The position numbers and the translations under genes were made by a program. 64,000 bases of DNA from Enterobacter mori LMG 25706 (GTDB lineage Bacteria; Pseudomonadota; Gammaproteobacteria; Enterobacterales; Enterobacteriaceae), in NCBI RefSeq assembly GCF_000211415.1, contig NZ_GL890775.1, positions 391,253 to 455,252 of the forward strand, written 5' to 3'. This document shows, in pieces, positions 62,375 through 64,000 of this stretch (positions are counted from its first letter, which is position 1; each line of letters starts with the position of its first letter). The notes beneath the pieces are model-generated. The model made no database searches, was not told where the DNA came from, and saw nothing but the letters and a program-made list of their open reading frames with translations.

Positions 62375-62378
62375 TATA
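62360..62378. promoter_or_regulatory. Candidate Fur box upstream of fur
   Basis: GATAATGCGTCTCATTATA matches the 19-bp consensus GATAATGATAATCATTATC at 13 of 19 positions, with both outer arms intact. On the minus strand it contains TATAAT (62373-62378) and the uof start codon, so bound Fur would cover both. Autoregulation of fur is known in E. coli. Confidence 0.5.
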
Positions 62379-62586
62379 GAACTGCCATGGCTAAATGAAA
62401 ACTGCAAGTCTCAAGCAAAGTATGCTTATAAAAACGTGGTATCACCAACAAACTTGTTCGATGGCATCCACTTTTTACCAGGGGGATATTGTACAGGTCT
62501 GAACGAAAAAGTTAAAAGTTTGTAGCAATTAATTTAATCGGTTTTACCTGGTAAGCGGGCGCAACCGGAGTTGCGCCACCGGGAAA

Positions 62587-63117
62587 TCAGGCGTTAAGAA
62601 TGTCGTCGAGGTTCAGTTCTTCGCGAACCTGTTTAACCCATTTCTCAACGCGTTCAGCGGTCAGTTCCGGCTGACGGTCTTCGTCAATGGCCAGGCCGAC
62701 AAAGTGGTCGTCGTCTGCCAGGCCTTTAGAGGCTTCAAAGTGGTAACCCGCCGTTGGCCAGTGGCCCACGATAGCAGCACCGCGCGGTTCAATAATGTCG
62801 CGGATGGTGCCCAGTGCGTCACAGAAGTATTCTGCGTAGTCTTCCTGGTCGCCACAACCGAACAGCGCGACCAGCTTACCGTTGAAGTCAACTTCTTCCA
62901 GGGTTGGGAAGAAATCATCCCAGTCACACTGCGCTTCGCCGTAGTACCAGGTTGGAATGCCCAGCAGCAGGATGTCATAGCCTTCGAGATCTTCTTTGCT
63001 GCTCTTGGCGATGTCGTGCACATCGGCAACGTCTTTACCGAGCTGTTTTTGAATGTTTTTTGCGATATTTTCGGTATTGCCGGTATCACTGCCAAAGAAA
63101 ATGCCGATGATTGCCAT
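62587..63117 (-). CDS. fldA: Flavodoxin I FldA
   Basis: Essential low-potential FMN electron carrier for radical-SAM enzymes, biotin synthase and methionine synthase. From ATG 63117 the product has 176 residues with the phosphate-binding loop SDTGNTE (10-16) and the aromatic flavin-stacking PTWYYGE. The longer frame from 63231 would add a hydrophobic leader unknown in the family. Radical-SAM clients lipA and miaB lie in the same window. Confidence 0.97.
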   Translation of the reverse strand: MAIIGIFFGSDTGNTENIAKNIQKQLGKDVADVHDIAKSSKEDLEGYDILLLGIPTWYYGEAQCDWDDFFPTLEEVDFNGKLVALFGCGDQEDYAEYFCDALGTIRDIIEPRGAAIVGHWPTAGYHFEASKGLADDDHFVGLAIDEDRQPELTAERVEKWVKQVREELNLDDILNA

Positions 63118-63272
63118 GAGTAAAATAACCTCTTGAAACTTAATGGTATGGTGGCGCAATTTGTCCACGGATAAGGGCAATAATAGCAGAACAGGCAACC
63201 CTGCGGAAACAGCTATCGCGCAGGACTGCACTCTGTGCTACATGAAAAGGGTCATAAAGGGGATTTTCAGAC

Positions 63273-63560
63273 TTATGCCTTGCTGCGCAATGTCTCAAGT
63301 TGGGTGATTAACATCTCTTCAATCAGTTCGCTGCGGCTGATGTTACGCGCCTCGGCCAGCTCATTTAGTGCATCGACAGCATCGGCGTTCAGCTTCAGTT
63401 CGACACGCTTAAGCCCACGATTTTTATCGCGTTTAAGCTGGTTGCGTTTATTGATACGCAGCTGTTCATCGCGCGAGAGCGGATTCGTTTTCGGTCGTCC
63501 CGGTCGACGCTCATTCGCGAACAGATCTAGTGTCGTACGGTCCGTTTGTTCTTTGGCCAT
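63273..63560 (-). CDS. ybfE: LexA-regulated protein YbfE
   Basis: A 95-residue, highly basic protein with a ribbon-helix-helix-like C-terminal part (VELKLNADAVDALNELAEARNISRSELIEEMLITQL, about 53-88), as in CopG/Arc-type DNA-binding proteins. E. coli YbfE is listed in the LexA regulon, but I see no convincing CTGT-N8-ACAG box upstream here. Function unknown. Confidence 0.9.
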   Translation of the reverse strand: MAKEQTDRTTLDLFANERRPGRPKTNPLSRDEQLRINKRNQLKRDKNRGLKRVELKLNADAVDALNELAEARNISRSELIEEMLITQLETLRSKA

Positions 63561-63647
63561 GATTCTGAGACTTCGGGGGAAATACGCCGCCCTGCTAATG
63601 CCCGGGCGATAAGCGCGCCATCATACATCACCGAAAACGGCACGCCA

Positions 63648-63676
63648 ACGACTGGAAGCCCACAACCTTCCAGTCG
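63648..63676. repeat. Hairpin between ybfE and ybfF
   Basis: GACTGGAAG/CTTCCAGTC, a perfect 9-bp inverted repeat with a loop of about seven bases, located just after ybfF. There is no T run on the minus strand, so it is not a clear terminator. Confidence 0.5.
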
Positions 63677-63688
63677 CTCTCTTTTTAA

Positions 63689-64000
63689 TCAATTTGCAGT
63701 ATCAGAGAGATAGCGACGAATGGCGCGCAGCACGGCGTCCGGTTTTTCGGCGTGAACCCAGTGCCCGGCACCGGCGATCACATGGGCGCGAGCCTGCGGG
63801 AATTGGGCCAGCAGCGTGTCGCGGCAGGCATCGGTAACGTAAGGCGAGTTTCCGCCGCGAATAAAGAGGGTAGGGTGTGGCCACGCGGGGACGTTTTCCC
63901 AGCCCACGATGTTGTTGTATTGCGCCCAGAGCACCGGCACGTTAAAACGCCATTGCCCGTCGACAAACGACTTCAGCAGGAACTGCACGACGCCTTCTTC
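63689..64000 (-). CDS. ybfF: Alpha/beta-hydrolase esterase YbfF, C-terminal part
   Basis: The frame runs off the right edge of the window and gives the last 103 residues of an acyl-CoA/short-chain esterase of the alpha/beta-hydrolase fold. The catalytic His is visible in GAGHWVHAEKPD, and the segment LFIRGGNSPYV carries the strand after which the acid normally lies. The nucleophile Ser lies outside the window. The codon at 63988 is GTG and internal, not a start. Confidence 0.92.
   Translation of the reverse strand, partial: EEGVVQFLLKSFVDGQWRFNVPVLWAQYNNIVGWENVPAWPHPTLFIRGGNSPYVTDACRDTLLAQFPQARAHVIAGAGHWVHAEKPDAVLRAIRRYLSDTAN

Noticed and set aside
63561-63688. LexA (SOS) box for ybfE
   Set aside because: No CTGT-N8-ACAG-like palindrome is seen upstream of 63560, so LexA control cannot be claimed from this sequence.

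Overview
The window is core chromosome of an enterobacterium. Gene order follows the E. coli ybdL-ybfF segment, but several differences point to Enterobacter or a close relative (Lelliottia, Leclercia, Klebsiella) rather than Escherichia. A complete methylthioribose salvage cluster (mtnK, mtnA, mtnDCB, mtnE) sits beside ybdMN. NagE carries a different membrane domain from the E. coli K-12 one. dsbG, the citrate genes, cobC and the ybeQ-hscC block are missing at their E. coli positions. A flavin-reductase gene lies between rnk and rna. The genus is an inference from synteny and remembered protein sequences.

Layout. 1-6015: methionine salvage, with tandem MetJ-type boxes in both divergent promoter regions. 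6016-8922: ybdM, ybdN and the LysR gene ybdO. 8923-9545: a long gap with an OxyR-like site, a promoter-like pair and three successive hairpins ending in an intrinsic terminator. 9546-16084: ahpC, ahpF, uspG, ybdR, rnk, a flavin reductase and rna. 16179-20694: dcuC, pagP, cspE, fluC, ybeM and three tiny possible genes. 20821-36745: tatE, lipA, ybeF, lipB, ybeD, dacA, rlpA, mrdB, mrdA, rlmH, rsfS, nadD, holA, lptE, leuS, ybeL (lipoylation, cell elongation, ribosome maturation, NAD, replication, LPS export, tRNA charging). 36801-41062: rihA and the gltIJKL glutamate/aspartate transporter with SroC. 41464-47063: lnt, corC, ybeY, ybeZ, miaB. 47199-49163: ubiF and seven tRNA genes. 49387-61745: asnB, nagBACD, nagE, glnS, chiP, chiQ, a unit for amino-sugar and chitin-oligosaccharide use under NagC, CRP and ChiX signals. 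61849-64000: fur with its leader ORF uof, fldA, ybfE and the end of ybfF.

Three genes are interrupted by single-base lesions. uspG and rna each carry one extra base in a short G/C run. leuS, which is essential, has an in-frame TAG at codon 352. The leuS case makes either sequence error or nonsense suppression unavoidable, and it weakens any claim that the other two are real pseudogenes.

I found no prophage, insertion sequence, CRISPR array or obvious new multi-gene system. The most original leads are the structured RNA candidate upstream of ahpC, three small putative membrane-protein genes (29, 28 and 61 codons), and a predicted CRP-dependent rnk promoter followed at once by an intrinsic-terminator-like hairpin.
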